NCBI GenBank assembly: GCA_963726995.1
Contig: CAVSEP010000004.1
Coordinates: 248,001-312,000 of the forward strand
Length of the DNA: 64,000 bases
Direction: 5' to 3'
Source of the DNA: DAIDKA01 sp963726995
GTDB lineage: Bacteria; Pseudomonadota; Gammaproteobacteria; Steroidobacterales; Steroidobacteraceae
The notes below the pieces were generated by a model. It saw nothing but the letters and a program-made list of their open reading frames with translations. It was not told where the DNA came from and did no database searches. This document shows, in pieces, positions 53,570-64,000 of the stretch. The position numbers were made by a program, and so were the translations under genes. Position 1 is the first letter of the stretch, and each line of letters starts with the position of its first letter.

Positions 53570-55510
53570 GAGAGGATGCTATGTGAGTAGTTGAAACTCT
53601 TCGATGGAGTCCAATGGGTTCGACTCCCATCCGGCAAAGTCTAGCCAATCGGCCGGAAGCGAGCCTTGCATGGGGCACGGCAACGTGTCTCGTGAAGCGT
53701 AGGCAGCGGATACCGAAGCCGCGTGATAGAGCTTCGAAATTACCGCAATGCTGGTGTCTTCGCTGTTCCTAATACGGGGGACGAGACCGAGCTGACCGTC
53801 ATGGCGAGGTCGGCTTGGATTGGCCGGGGTCCAAGAGCGGGGCAGAGGTATGGGAAGGACTCTCCAGGAACCTGGGAGATCCGGTGTTGACCGACTTCGA
53901 GATAGCCGAAGGTGCCGCGGCTTGATGCGGGACCAGGCCCACGGGGAGGTCTCCGCCATGTGGGAGCGAACGCGGAGACGGGAGTCGGAGCGGGGGAGCG
54001 AATCAAATAAGTGACCCCGTGGTAGAGACCGGAAGTCTTAGCGCTCTGATAGCACTTATGACGCCGGGGAACTTCGCTTGAGAGCGGAACCGGCCGAGGG
54101 AAGCGGAGCGCCGTTGTAGCAGAGCCGCTTTTGTGAAACACGAGGGTGCATTGAAACCTGAAAGCGTTTCAACGAAACAAGAGCGGATAGCCGAGCTGGC
54201 GAGGCGCAGCCCGCAGATGGCTATCACCTCGCTGAACCAGTATCTCGATGCTCGAGTGGTTGAGGTATGCCTTCGAGTGCACGCGCAAGGACGGCGCGGT
54301 GGGAGTTGACGGGCAGAGAGGCGGAAGGGTACGCGCTCGACTCTGGAGCAGCAACCTCCCGATCTGCTTGATCGGCTCAAGTCGGGTCGTTACCGAGCGC
54401 CGCCTGTACGGCGCCACTACATAGTGAAGCCGGACGGCGGAAAGCGTGGCATTAGGGCATACCGTCCTTTGAGGACAAAGTGGCGCAGCGTGCGATCGTG
54501 ATGCTGCTTGAGCCGATCTATGAGCACGACTTTCTAGACTGCTCCTTCGGTTATCGGGCAGGTCGCAATGCACACCAAGCGCTGCAGACCGTCCGCAACG
54601 GGATTATGGCGCAGCGGGGACACTGGGTGGTGGAGGTCGACGTGCGCAAGTACTTCGACAGCATCCCCCGATGGCAATTGCGGGAGTGCCTGGCCAGACG
54701 AGTCACGTGATGGTGTGGTCAGAAGGTTGATCGACAAGTGGCTCAAGGCGGGCGTGCTGGAGTCGGGGCAGGTCCGCTACCCGGAAGCCGGTACGCCGCA
54801 GGGCGGGGTGATCTCCCCGCTGCTAAGCAACATCTTCCTTCACTAGGTAATCGATGTGTGGTTCGCCGACCGGGTGCGCCCACGGTTGCGCGCGCCTGGA
54901 ACACTGGTGCGCTTCTGCGATGATCTGGTGATGCTCTTTGCGCACAGGGTCGACGCCGAGCGCGTACTGGCTGTGCTGGGCAAGCGGCTGGATAAGTTCG
55001 GGCTGCAACTGCATCCCGAGAAGACCCGGCTGGTGGACTTCCGACCGATCCGCGACGAGGCGGACGGGGCGGCAGAGGAGTTGCCGACGACCTTTGTCTT
55101 CCTCGGGTTCCTGCATCTGTGGGGCCGCTCGAGGTATGGCAAACAGGTGGTGCGTCAGTTCACGGCCAAGGAACGCTATGCGCGCTCGCTCACGGCGTTC
55201 GCCCATCAGTGCCGTCGGATGATGCACTAGCCGCTGCCGGCACAGCACGAACGGCTGTGTCGTATGCTCAAGGGGCACTATGGCTACTTCGGTATCTCGG
55301 GTAACTTTCGACCACTTGTGCGGCTGCATCATCGGGTGCGCTGGGTCCGGCGTCGGTGGTTATCGCGCCGGACAGCACGACGCCCCGTGAGCCGGGAGCG
55401 GTACGAGCAATGGCTCCTACGCTTTGCTCTGCCGCCTCCGCGCATCGTCCATCGCTGTACCGTCGCTTGAGCGACGCTGCATGATGACGAACCGCATGCG
55501 TTAATTGCGC
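53570..55510 (+). mobile_element. degenerate group II intron (approximate limits)
   Basis: An RT/maturase pseudogene is preceded by ~550 bp of structured, gene-free sequence (53580-54130) like the ribozyme domains I-III upstream of intron ORFs, and followed by a short tail. It lies between the 53388 att fragment and the integrase, so it may have inserted into the integrase leader. Exact ends not determined; domain V not confirmed. Confidence 0.5.
54132..55470 (+). pseudogene. group II intron reverse transcriptase/maturase, decayed
   Basis: Pieces in several frames follow the order of bacterial group II RTs: KQERIAELARRSPQMAITSL, WLRYAFECTRKDGAVGVDGQ, DRLKSGRYRAPPVRRHYIVK, then YEHDFLDCSFGYRAGRNAHQ, DVRKYFDSIP, TPQGGVISPLLSNIFL, RFCDDLVMLFAHR (active site FCDD for YADD), then maturase part YGYFGISGNFRPL and LPPPRIVHR. 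Frameshifts near 54270, 54470 and 54706, and stops at 54844 and 55228 break it. Cannot make RT. Confidence 0.8.
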
Positions 55511-55649
55511 TCGTGCGGGTCAGTGAGGGCCGAGGGCCGCAAGGTCCTCGGCTACTCGGAGGTATGTTGAGGGCCGCTGGGCTACGAGGATGAACCGTGG
55601 CACTCCTGATCGAGACAAGGCTTCGCAATGCAAGAGCTCACGATCGGCA

Positions 55650-56880
55650 AAATAAGCCTTTGATGAGCGGGGCCTGTTTCTGCTCGTGATGCCCGCCGGC
55701 GGGCGCCATTGGCGGTTCCGCTACTAGCTCGGTGCGATGGAGAAGTTGATTTCCCTGGGGGCCTATCCGGAGACCACCCTCAAGCAAGCGCGGAAGCAAC
55801 GAGATGCGGCCCGTAAGCTCGTGGCGAACGGCGAAGACCCCAGCGCTGATCGTCAGGCCAGGCGCTTGGAACTCGCCGTCACGTTCGAGGGGGTGGCTGC
55901 GGAGTGGCTTGCACTGCAAGCTCAAACTCTCGCATCCGGCATTTTCATTGCTGACTTCGCGTCTGAATAGTTACCTGAATCCATATATCGGCACCCGCCC
56001 GCTCGCGTCCCTCACGGCCCAAGAGCTTCTCTTTGCCCTGCGACTGGTCGAAGCGCGGGGACGGCGGGAAACTGCGCATCGAGCGCGAGCGGTTGCAGGC
56101 CGAGCGCTTCGCTTTGCCGTCGCGACCGGGCGCGCGCAGCACGATGTCGCAGCGGACCTTCGTGAGGCTCTAGCTCCCGTTAAATCGAAGAACTTCGCAT
56201 CGGTCAAGGATCCGAAACAACTTGGTCAATTGCTGCGGGCAATCGATGGCTACATCGGCCATCCCGAGACGGCGCTCGCGCTCAAATTGGCGCCGCTGGT
56301 TTTTGTCCGACCCGGAGAACTGCGGGGCGCCGAGTGGTCGGAATGTGATTGGGCTTCGGCCGAATGGAGGATACCCGCGGCACGCATGAAAATGGGCCAG
56401 CTGCATGTCGTGCCCTGTTCTCGCCAGGCTTTGGCGATTCTGAGCGAACTGCATCCCTTGGGGCGAGGAGGGCATTTTGTGTTTCCTTCGCTGCGGTCGC
56501 GTGATCGCCCCATGTCGAACTATACGATTAGCGCGGCGCTGCGCCGACTCGGCTACAGCAATGAGAAGCAGACTTGTCACGGATTCAGGAGCACCGCGAG
56601 GACGTTGCTGAACGAGCATGGATTTCCGGCGGATGTGATTGAATTGCAGCTTGCCCACACTGAACGCAACAAGGTCAGAGCTGCGCATAACAAGGCGCAA
56701 AGGCTCGCCGAGCGGCGCGGCATGATGCAGCAGTGGGCAGATTACCTCTGGCGCCTCAAGGAAGGTGTGGTCACTGAGTTGGTGCGAGCCCTCCCGGCAA
56801 CAGATGCTCAAACCGGCAGTAACTGGAACACTCGTGGAGGTCGTGAAACGACAGAGCCTTCGGTGCAAAGGGTTGCTTAG
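55650..56880 (+). pseudogene. P4-type tyrosine integrase, frameshifted and lacking the catalytic Tyr
   Basis: Starts as DERGLFLLVMPAGGRHWRFR, then an in-frame TAG (55725-55727), MEKLISLGAYPETTLKQARK, frameshift near 55955, then LNSYLNPYIGTRPLASLTAQ and the catalytic domain: R in LVFVRPGELRGAEW, HxxR in CHGFRSTART. The nucleophile region reads LAHTERNKVRAAHNKAQRLA, where the family has AAYN: the codon CAT at 56696-56698 would be TAT. The last ~40 residues are an unusual tail. Inactive three times over. Likely the integrase of the rightmost module. Confidence 0.83.
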
Positions 56881-57089
56881 GCGATTTGACGAGTACTCAA
56901 GTGGCACCTAACGCGAGTAGGTAATTCTCGAAAAGCCAACGCGGACGCCGGACCGCCAAAGGTGCTGGGGATGGCTGCCCCTCTAGGGTGGTGCGCAACA
57001 ATCACGGATTCTGCCGTGAATGTTTCCTCGCGTTGCCTGGGATCTGGCGCGCCAGGTGAGACCTATCCAGGGAGCGATCTCCAATGTGA

Positions 57090-58334
57090 TCACACACTGC
57101 GCGTCGCCACCGCAGGGGGCACCGTCGCCGCGAACAGCGCAGGGCCCAGCACGGCCAGCTGGCCCATCAGCCACAGTGTCACGGCGCCAACCGGCAGATA
57201 GGTCCAAGGCAGGCGTGCCAGCTCGTAATGATGAACCAGGTATAGATTGATACCGAATGCGGCAGACATACCCAATAGCACTCCGAGGCCGATGATCAGC
57301 ATGTTCTCGGCAAGAAAGTAGTACAGGATGTCCCGTCGCCGGGCCCCTAGCGCGCGGCGTATGCCCACCTGTCGCGTGCGTTGCTGTACCCAGTAACCAG
57401 TAAGCCCCATAACACCTATCGCCGTGACCACCGCCGCGACCAGGCACACCGTGCCAAGCAGCCAGACGGCCGCGCGCCAGCTGCTGAACGCGCTATCACG
57501 CAGCGACTCGAACGTGTTGGCGCTGATCGTGATTCCGGGCATGAGGTCGCTCCCGAACTCCTTGGCCAATACGCCGGGAACAGCCTTCAGAACACGAGAC
57601 CGCTGCGCGGCTTGCGCGCGAATCACATAGCCGAGAATGGGTGTACCGACGATATGTACCGGGAGCAGTATCGCGTCCTCCGCGCGGCCATCTGTAGCGT
57701 TGTCAAGCTGATACCGCAGTAGGTGACGCACTATGCCGACCACCTGATAGCTGCGCCCATCTTTTGAGTCCGGGCTGCGGAGAGATTGTCCCAACGCATG
57801 GCCGGAGGTGAATAGCTTGTTAGCTAATGCCCGCGTAATGATGATGGATTGCAATGTGTGCCCGTTGTTGTTGCGAACATCAAAATCGCGATAATCGCTC
57901 GGTAGAAAATCACGACCTTCTGCCAGGTTCAGGCCAAGCGCGTCGAGCATGTTCTGGCCCATGAATACATCCACCGAAACCTTGGGTCCATCGGCCGCCT
58001 GGAGTTGGGCGGACCCTCGCATTGAGCTGCTCAGCGGAATGCCCATCGCCGGGGCCACCTTCTCGACTCCCGGAATGTTGAGCAGCGCCTGCGTGCCAGC
58101 TTCGATCTCGGCGCCCTTCCACAAACGCCCGCTGGCCACGATCTCATCGACCTCGATGATCTCGCCCGCTGCAATGCCGCTGGGAACCAGCATGGGCGCG
58201 AGCCGCTCGCTGAGCAGGAAAAAGGCATTGCACAGAATCGCGCAAGCAATGGCTACCTGCACGATTACCAGCAACGGCATCAACGGGTTGCGGCGAAGGC
58301 TGGAAGTGATCTGATGCCCCGACATGGAAAACAT
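57090..58334 (-). CDS. MacB/FtsX-type ABC transporter permease
   Basis: A 414-residue permease: N-terminal helix (MPLLVIVQVAIACAILCNAF), a large periplasmic MacB-type domain (EVDEIVASGRLWKG, FMGQNMLDALGLNLAEGRDF), and three C-terminal helices of the FtsX domain with the coupling segment GIRRALGARRRDILYYFLAE. ATG 58334 lies two bases after the preceding stop; the frame is open further up but inside the other gene. These permeases transmit ATPase motion to the periplasm for export or signalling. No ATPase or membrane-fusion gene is adjacent. Confidence 0.82.
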   Translation of the reverse strand: MFSMSGHQITSSLRRNPLMPLLVIVQVAIACAILCNAFFLLSERLAPMLVPSGIAAGEIIEVDEIVASGRLWKGAEIEAGTQALLNIPGVEKVAPAMGIPLSSSMRGSAQLQAADGPKVSVDVFMGQNMLDALGLNLAEGRDFLPSDYRDFDVRNNNGHTLQSIIITRALANKLFTSGHALGQSLRSPDSKDGRSYQVVGIVRHLLRYQLDNATDGRAEDAILLPVHIVGTPILGYVIRAQAAQRSRVLKAVPGVLAKEFGSDLMPGITISANTFESLRDSAFSSWRAAVWLLGTVCLVAAVVTAIGVMGLTGYWVQQRTRQVGIRRALGARRRDILYYFLAENMLIIGLGVLLGMSAAFGINLYLVHHYELARLPWTYLPVGAVTLWLMGQLAVLGPALFAATVPPAVATRSV

Positions 58335-58336
58335 CC

Positions 58337-59656
58337 CTATGCGCTCTTTAACTGTAGAGCCGGCTGCACGATGCAGGCGCGCCAAGCGGGCAGCAGGCCG
58401 ACCAGCAGACCCACCGCCAGCGCCAGCACAAACATGCTTACGAACATCACTGAATCCAAATGCGCCAGGTCGGTGTAGCCGAGCTTCTGCTGTCGCACCA
58501 CCCATAGACCAAACAAGGTCAGTGGTAGCGCCAAGGCCCCGCCCAGCACGCCGGCGAGTCCGGCTTCCCATACGCACTGCGCAAAGATTGCCCGGCGCGG
58601 CGCACCGAGTGCCCGACGCACGCCGATCTCAGGGGATCGGCGCAGAAAGCGCGCTGCCAGCAAGCCCGCCACGTTGACCATGCACAACAGCAGGAAACTT
58701 CCAGCCAGCCATACGTTCAGGCGCACGTTGTCTGGGACCACGTAGTTGCTCGCCAACCAGTCAGGCATTCCGTAAAGCCGGGCCGCGGCCACGCGCTCGA
58801 AGAGTCCGGCCGCCTTCTGATCCCGAGCATAGTCGAGCAAGAACTGGCGATAGTCCGTAACTTGGGTCGGCGTATCTAGCTGCGTCCACAGCGACAGCCA
58901 GCGGCAGTGCTGCACATCCACCTTGCCAAACGACGCATTGGAATTACGGTCACAGTCACCTGGGGTGAATGGCCCAAGGCCAGCGTCCAGCAAGGTCGTC
59001 ACCGGTAGAAACAGGCTTTCGGCATTGTCACCGAAGCTCCACATGTCCAGACCATAGAAATGCGGCTGAGGCGCCCATCGGCCACTGATCCCGATGATGC
59101 GGAAGAGCTTGTTGCCGATGCGCACGCTGCGGCCCACACCATCATCCGTGCCAAACAATTTCCGGCTGAGCTCTGCGCTGATCACGACCACCGGCGTGTG
59201 TTCGGCATCCTCCTGAGCGGTCCAGTAGCGGCCGTGGCGAAGCGGAATCCCGAACATCGGGAACAGCTCACTGCTCGCCGCCAAGCCGACCTGACTGGCC
59301 TGGATTTTGTTGTCCTGGGTTTGCACGTTTTGCAAGAATGTGGTCAACATCGCCTGGCGCTGAGCGCGATGTGCCGCCACCAGTGCTAGAGCATCGGCAA
59401 GTTTCATAAGGTGTGCCACCGTCGTGCCACCTATATGGTCCGACTCGCCTACATTTGGCGTCTGCCGCGAATCCACCCAGCCCAAATAGAGATGCTGGCT
59501 GACTCCCGGCAACGGATCGGCGGACAGCATGTGCAGTAACGTCAGCGTGGTCATCGCCGAGGCCAGACCCAGCGCCATTGTGAGCACTACCAGTACAGTG
59601 GTGCGCGGATTGCGCCTCAATCCGCGCAGCGCCAGCTCAAAGTTGTATCCGAACAT
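58337..59656 (-). CDS. MacB/FtsX-type ABC transporter permease
   Basis: A 439-residue partner of the next gene: MFGYNFELALRGLRRNPRTT, helix VLVVLTMALGLASAMTTLTL, periplasmic MacB_PCD-like part (GIPLRHGRYWTAQEDAEHTP, FGTDDGVGRSVRIG), FtsX helices with GVRRALGAPRRAIFAQCVWE. The pair would form a heterodimer. ATG 59656 fits the family. Ligand unknown. Confidence 0.82.
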   Translation of the reverse strand: MFGYNFELALRGLRRNPRTTVLVVLTMALGLASAMTTLTLLHMLSADPLPGVSQHLYLGWVDSRQTPNVGESDHIGGTTVAHLMKLADALALVAAHRAQRQAMLTTFLQNVQTQDNKIQASQVGLAASSELFPMFGIPLRHGRYWTAQEDAEHTPVVVISAELSRKLFGTDDGVGRSVRIGNKLFRIIGISGRWAPQPHFYGLDMWSFGDNAESLFLPVTTLLDAGLGPFTPGDCDRNSNASFGKVDVQHCRWLSLWTQLDTPTQVTDYRQFLLDYARDQKAAGLFERVAAARLYGMPDWLASNYVVPDNVRLNVWLAGSFLLLCMVNVAGLLAARFLRRSPEIGVRRALGAPRRAIFAQCVWEAGLAGVLGGALALPLTLFGLWVVRQQKLGYTDLAHLDSVMFVSMFVLALAVGLLVGLLPAWRACIVQPALQLKSA

Positions 59657-60121
59657 GCCGATTCCTCGCGCGACTACCAGGCAGTTGGTCGATAGGCCCG
59701 CCAACCCGAACAGATGCAGCTCGATGTCAAAAATACGCAGAAGCCAAATTAGATCATTTGCAGTTGGTCGGAAGTCGGCAATAAACGCCTATGCGCCGCG
59801 CGGTACGCGAGCGATCCAATCACAATTGATCATCAGCTGCTCTTTGTGGCGCTGAACCAAAGCCAGATGCCGATTCCGGGTGAGTTGCCCGTGGAGGTCG
59901 ACAATCGTCTGCGTGTGCCATTAAGTTTTGTAACTGTGCGTAACATCGCCCCAGTCGGCGCCATGGTCTAAAGCAAAAGGTACAGCCACCCTTGAGGGAT
60001 TTGCAAAGCCTTTTTCGGAGCCCCGCGGCGCAATATCATCACCAGTCGCTGGCAGCAGCAAAAGTGCAAAACCCGGGCCGGAGCAGTAGAATAAGCTTCA
60101 GGTCATTTGGAGGAATTCGCG
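59657..60121. other. 465-bp divergent intergenic region
   Basis: No gene; should hold promoters of the permease pair (minus) and the exported protein (plus). Confidence 0.4.
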
Positions 60122-60628
60122 ATGAACAAATCCGCGATACTGCTTCTTTTGATTCTCGTCGGCGTTGGAACGAGCGAAGCTGCGCCGCCAACTACGTCCG
60201 AGCCTTCGAACCCAGTGGCTAGCGCAGCGGCCAATGTGCAGCGTGAAAAACCAAGGATCCTGAGGGAGCAGATGTTAATGCTGCGGGATCAGATCTATTC
60301 GGCTTACAACAGGCTCAATTCCGACCGCCAGTACGACATTGTCTGCAGCACGGATGTCCCAACAGACTCGCACTTAAAGAGTCGCCAGTGCCTACCCGCA
60401 TTTGTCAAGGACGCGCAGGTAGGTGCTGCGATGGACTTTCTCGAGGAAACTGGATTGAACAATGACATTGACGGCTATCCTGCGCGACCCGTCAGCATGG
60501 TCGCTCTCGCAAAGCAGGATGAATTCAAGAAGAACTTTGGGAAAGTAATGAAGTCGCACCCGGAGCTTCTCGACTTGGGTCTGAAATACCAGGCGCTGGA
60601 AAAGGACTACGAAGCGGCGCGCAAATAG
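60122..60628 (+). CDS. exported protein of unknown function
   Basis: A 168-residue protein with a signal peptide (NKSAILLLLILVGVGTSEA, cut near AAP), then a helical charged domain (ILREQMLMLRDQIYSAYNRL) and two cysteines (DIVCSTDV, SRQCLPAF) that may pair. GGAGG at 60108-60112 sets the start. No family recognised. Confidence 0.65.
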   Translation: MNKSAILLLLILVGVGTSEAAPPTTSEPSNPVASAAANVQREKPRILREQMLMLRDQIYSAYNRLNSDRQYDIVCSTDVPTDSHLKSRQCLPAFVKDAQVGAAMDFLEETGLNNDIDGYPARPVSMVALAKQDEFKKNFGKVMKSHPELLDLGLKYQALEKDYEAARK

Positions 60629-60674
60629 AAATTCAGCGCCGCAACCCCTCGCTCTGAGGAGCCGGCGCGGGGAA

Positions 60675-60972
60675 TTAGGGTATCTGAGCGGGTTCCGCGG
60701 CTATCCTCTCTGGGGCGGCGACCGTGGCAACCGGGACGTTGTGCTGAGGGAAATGTACGCGGAAGCAGCTGCCGGACCCGCTCGGCTCGCGACAGTAATT
60801 TTTGGCACCGTGACCGACGCAAATCGCGCGAACGACCGATAATCCCAAGCCTGCGCCCCCATCCTCCCGCGATCGGGCGGCGTCGGCCCTGAAGAATCGG
60901 TCAAATACTCGCGGCAGCGCGGCCGCCGGTATGCCGACGCCCGTGTCGCGGATCTCCAAGACACTGCCATCT
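60675..60972 (-). pseudogene. sensor histidine kinase C-terminal fragment
   Basis: Reads LEIRDTGVGIPAAALPRVFD, RFFRADAARSREDGGAGLGL, SVVRAICVGHGAKN: the G1, F and G2 boxes of a HATPase_c domain. The H box, N box and sensor part are absent, and a stop codon immediately precedes the fragment. Not functional. Confidence 0.75.
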
Positions 60973-61030
60973 TAGACGGGCAGGACGCGCGGGATGGCCA
61001 GCTGGTGGCTCTTGTCGCACAGTGTCACTC

Positions 61031-61720
<690 letters not shown>

Positions 61721-61907
61721 CCGGCCATTTCCTGAGTCACCGGTGGACCGTAGAAGGCAATCAGGTCAGTGCATACGCCAGGCAAAATATCATCAAGGCG
61801 GTTCATTTACGTGTGTTGCTCACCTCGCCCAAGGACAGCGATTCTTTATAGCCTACAACACTGGCATGATGACTGACGTTGCATACGGCGGCTTCGGCAT
61901 TGTCTAA

Positions 61908-62404
61908 GGTTCGACTTTCCGCTTGGCGAAGAGCACTTGGAAACAGGAGATCTCTTCAGTGCATTGCGCTCCTACACAAATCGCGTTCTTGCGCCGCACA
62001 TGATGATTCGGACGGCTAGCTGAGACAATCAACGCAGTACAAACCGCGGCAGCCGCCTTTTGGCGAGAACAGAAATGTCATTGGCCTTGCGGGTCGGCTT
62101 GGCAACTTGGCAGTGCGCTGTCCCACCGAAGCCGGGGCGATCAACGATCCAGAAATCGCTAGCCCTGCTGGCGTGAGCGCAGGAGCTGTAGCCGCCGGTG
62201 TTGGATACGTTAGGGGCCACGGCTGTGTCGATAGTCACGAGCGCGACACCGGCCGATCTGATCCAGGCACTCTGCCCATAGGTGAAACTACGCAGGCGTC
62301 GCACGATACGGACATTTATACTTTCCATCCTCTTCCCACGCCCCGCAATAAGGTGTGGTGTTGGATGAGCATCGGTGGCGTATTCAACACGGGAGTGCAG
62401 CCAC
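61908..62404. other. 497-bp right flank of the island region
   Basis: A minus-strand frame (62029-62406) contains GGYSSCAHASRASDFWIVDR, which reads like protein, but I recognise no family. Otherwise nothing. The fadD promoter should lie here. Confidence 0.3.
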
Positions 62405-64000
62405 ATGCCAAGGAATTGGATTCATGCTTACCCGCCGGGTACACCGGCCGAGATCGACGTCGATGCCTACCCGTCTTTGGTGAGTGTGTTCGAAGATAGC
62501 TGCCGGCGTTTTTCTGACCGTCCTGCGTTCCACAACATGGGCGTGACGCTGACCTACGCCGAGCTTGAGCACCTGTCTCGCGACTTCGGCGCTTACCTGC
62601 AGTCCTTGGAACTAGTGCGCGGCGACCGGGTGGCGCTGATGATGCCGAATCTGCTGCAGTACCCAGTGGCCATGTTCGGCGCACTGCGCGCGGGTCTCAC
62701 GGTGGTCAACATCAATCCCTTGTATACGCCGCGGGAACTGCGTCACCAGCTGCGGGACTGCGGCGCCCGCGCGATCGTGATCCTGGAGAATTTCGCGCAC
62801 GTCCTGGCGCAGGTGCGCGCTGAGACGAGCCTCGAGCACATCATTGTCACGGGTATCGGCGATCTGGCGCCGTTTCCGAAGCGCACCGTCGTGAATTTCG
62901 TCGTGCGGCGGATCAAGCACCTTGTTCCGGCATATGACTTGCCAGGGGCCGTCAGCTTCCGAAGCGCGCTCGGCGCGGGTTCGCGCAGCCGCTGGGCGCC
63001 GCCCACCGTCGGTCCCGGTGATCTCGCCTTCCTGCAGTACACGGGTGGCACCACCGGCGTCGCCAAGGGCGCGATGCTGACGCATCGCAATATGGTGGCC
63101 AATCTCCTGCAGTGCGCCGCATTCTGGAAGAACCTGATCGTGCCCGGCAAGGAAGTGGTGATCACGCCGCTGCCGCTCTATCACATCTTCTGCCTCACCT
63201 GTAATTGCCTGGTGTTCATGCAGCATGGCGGACTGCTGGTGCTCATCACCAATCCGCGCGACGTGGGCGCTCTCGTGCGCGAGCTTGCTCATTGGAAGTT
63301 TTCAATCATGAGCGGCGTCAACACGTTGTACAACGCGTTGTTGGGGGCTCCGGGGTTCGCCCAGCTCGATTTTTCACACTTCAAGCTCGGCGCCGCCGGC
63401 GGCATGGCCTTGCATCCGAGCGTCGCCGAACGCTGGCGGGCCGTGACCGGCAAGCCGCTGGTTGAGGGCTACGGCCTGACCGAGACCTCGCCGGTCGTCG
63501 CCTGCAACAGCGACGAGTCGCCGCACATTGGCACCGTGGGCTTGCCGCTGCCCTCCACCGAAATCAGCATTCGCGACGACGGTGTCGAAGTGCCGCCTGG
63601 CCAGGCAGGCGAGATCTGCGTGCGCGGGCCGCAGGTGATGAAGGGCTATTGGAATCGCCCCGATGAAACAGCCGAGGCCATGACGCCGGACGGCTGGCTG
63701 CGCACCGGCGACATCGGCATCCTGGATGAAGACGGCTTCCTGCGCATCGTCGACCGCAAGAAGGATCTGATCATCGTCTCCGGCTTCAAGATCTTCCCCA
63801 ACGAAGTCGAGGCCGTGATTGGCGAGCATCCCGCCGTGCTCGAGGGCGGCTGCATCGGCGTGCCGGACGAGCGCTCGGGCGAGGCAGTGAAGATATTCGT
63901 CGTGGTACGCGAGGGCTTCACGCTCACCACCGAGCAGCTGCGCGAACATTGTCGCCAACGTCTCAGTGCCTACAAGGTGCCGAAGCACGTCGAATTCCGC
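62405..64000 (+). CDS. fadD: long-chain acyl-CoA synthetase (partial, cut by window end)
   Basis: First 532 codons of FadD, which activates fatty acids for beta-oxidation at the inner membrane. Close to E. coli FadD along its length: RVALMMPNLLQYPVAMFGAL, NPLYTPRELRHQL, LAFLQYTGGTTGVAKGAM (P-loop), PLYHIFCLTCNCLVF, EGYGLTETSPVV, GWLRTGDIGILDEDGFLRIV (with DRKKDLIIVSGF) and YKVPKHVEFR at the edge. E. coli FadD has 561 residues, so only the last ~30 are missing. ATG 62405 (MPRNWIHAYPPGTPAEIDVD) fits the family. No stop inside the window. Probably the first core gene right of the islands. Confidence 0.93.
   Translation, partial: MPRNWIHAYPPGTPAEIDVDAYPSLVSVFEDSCRRFSDRPAFHNMGVTLTYAELEHLSRDFGAYLQSLELVRGDRVALMMPNLLQYPVAMFGALRAGLTVVNINPLYTPRELRHQLRDCGARAIVILENFAHVLAQVRAETSLEHIIVTGIGDLAPFPKRTVVNFVVRRIKHLVPAYDLPGAVSFRSALGAGSRSRWAPPTVGPGDLAFLQYTGGTTGVAKGAMLTHRNMVANLLQCAAFWKNLIVPGKEVVITPLPLYHIFCLTCNCLVFMQHGGLLVLITNPRDVGALVRELAHWKFSIMSGVNTLYNALLGAPGFAQLDFSHFKLGAAGGMALHPSVAERWRAVTGKPLVEGYGLTETSPVVACNSDESPHIGTVGLPLPSTEISIRDDGVEVPPGQAGEICVRGPQVMKGYWNRPDETAEAMTPDGWLRTGDIGILDEDGFLRIVDRKKDLIIVSGFKIFPNEVEAVIGEHPAVLEGGCIGVPDERSGEAVKIFVVVREGFTLTTEQLREHCRQRLSAYKVPKHVEFR

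Noticed and set aside
53613..53630. T-arm-like hairpin ATGGGTTCGACTCCCAT, possible tRNA 3' end
   Set aside because: No matching acceptor, D or anticodon arms upstream and no CCA; it sits in the presumed group II intron 5' region and is more likely ribozyme structure.
62029..62406. Minus-strand frame with SSCAHASRASDFWIVDRPG
   Set aside because: Reads somewhat like protein but I recognise no family and the start is unclear; not strong enough for a gene call.

Overview
The window reads as GC-rich gammaproteobacterial chromosome. The core gene order nudJ-like / purB, fumC, mazG, icd, and above all uvrC-pgsA-tRNA-Gly-tRNA-Cys, is the familiar gammaproteobacterial arrangement. Class II DAHP synthase and the DUF7931-like protein would suit a Xanthomonadales/Nevskiales/Steroidobacter-type lineage, but I cannot fix the genus.

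Layout. (1) 1-14207 is compact core genome: a Nudix gene cut by the window edge, a DUF7931-like protein, purB, fumC, a CoA-pyrophosphatase Nudix gene (frameshifted), mazG, a lysine-degradation pair (ALDH7-type semialdehyde dehydrogenase, frameshifted, plus a saccharopine/lysine dehydrogenase), aroG-II, icd, family 5 uracil-DNA glycosylase, uvrC, pgsA and the tRNA-Gly/tRNA-Cys operon. (2) From the 3' end of tRNA-Cys to about 62 kb the sequence is a stack of genomic-island modules. Pieces of the tRNA-Cys 3' end recur at 17011-17058 (48 bp, perfect), 19176, 27903, 40759 and 53388, and three of these lie at the end of a related block of about 90 bp. I read this as repeated integration at one tRNA-Cys attachment site. 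Module A: integrase stump and a Fic protein. Module B: HigBA-like pair and an RHH/nucleotidyltransferase pair. Module C: VapBC, an exported protein present twice in the window, an Lpp-like lipoprotein, a ClC channel, a MarR regulator, trehalose phosphatase, a frameshifted superoxide dismutase and a lipoprotein. Module D: a complete nine-gene N-type F-ATPase operon (atpDCQRBEFAG order), GST, VapBC with a damaged PIN site, alpha-glucan phosphorylase and a glgX stump. Module E: higB remnant, second copy of the exported protein, a membrane protein, several decayed genes, a PCMT-erythromycin esterase fusion, and an acsA-E1alpha-E1beta-E2-ACP operon. Module F: a degenerate group II intron RT, a P4-type integrase lacking its tyrosine, two MacB/FtsX-type permeases, an exported protein, a histidine-kinase stump and a mobC/relaxase remnant. 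(3) From 62405 core genome appears to resume with fadD, cut by the window end.

Functional picture: the cargo is metabolic and stress-related (extra ATPase, glycogen/trehalose turnover, acetate or 2-oxoacid activation, chloride/proton exchange) rather than classical phage or resistance cargo. Toxin-antitoxin genes sit just inside four of the module junctions. Many genes are frameshifted, truncated or missing catalytic residues, so the array looks old and largely immobile.
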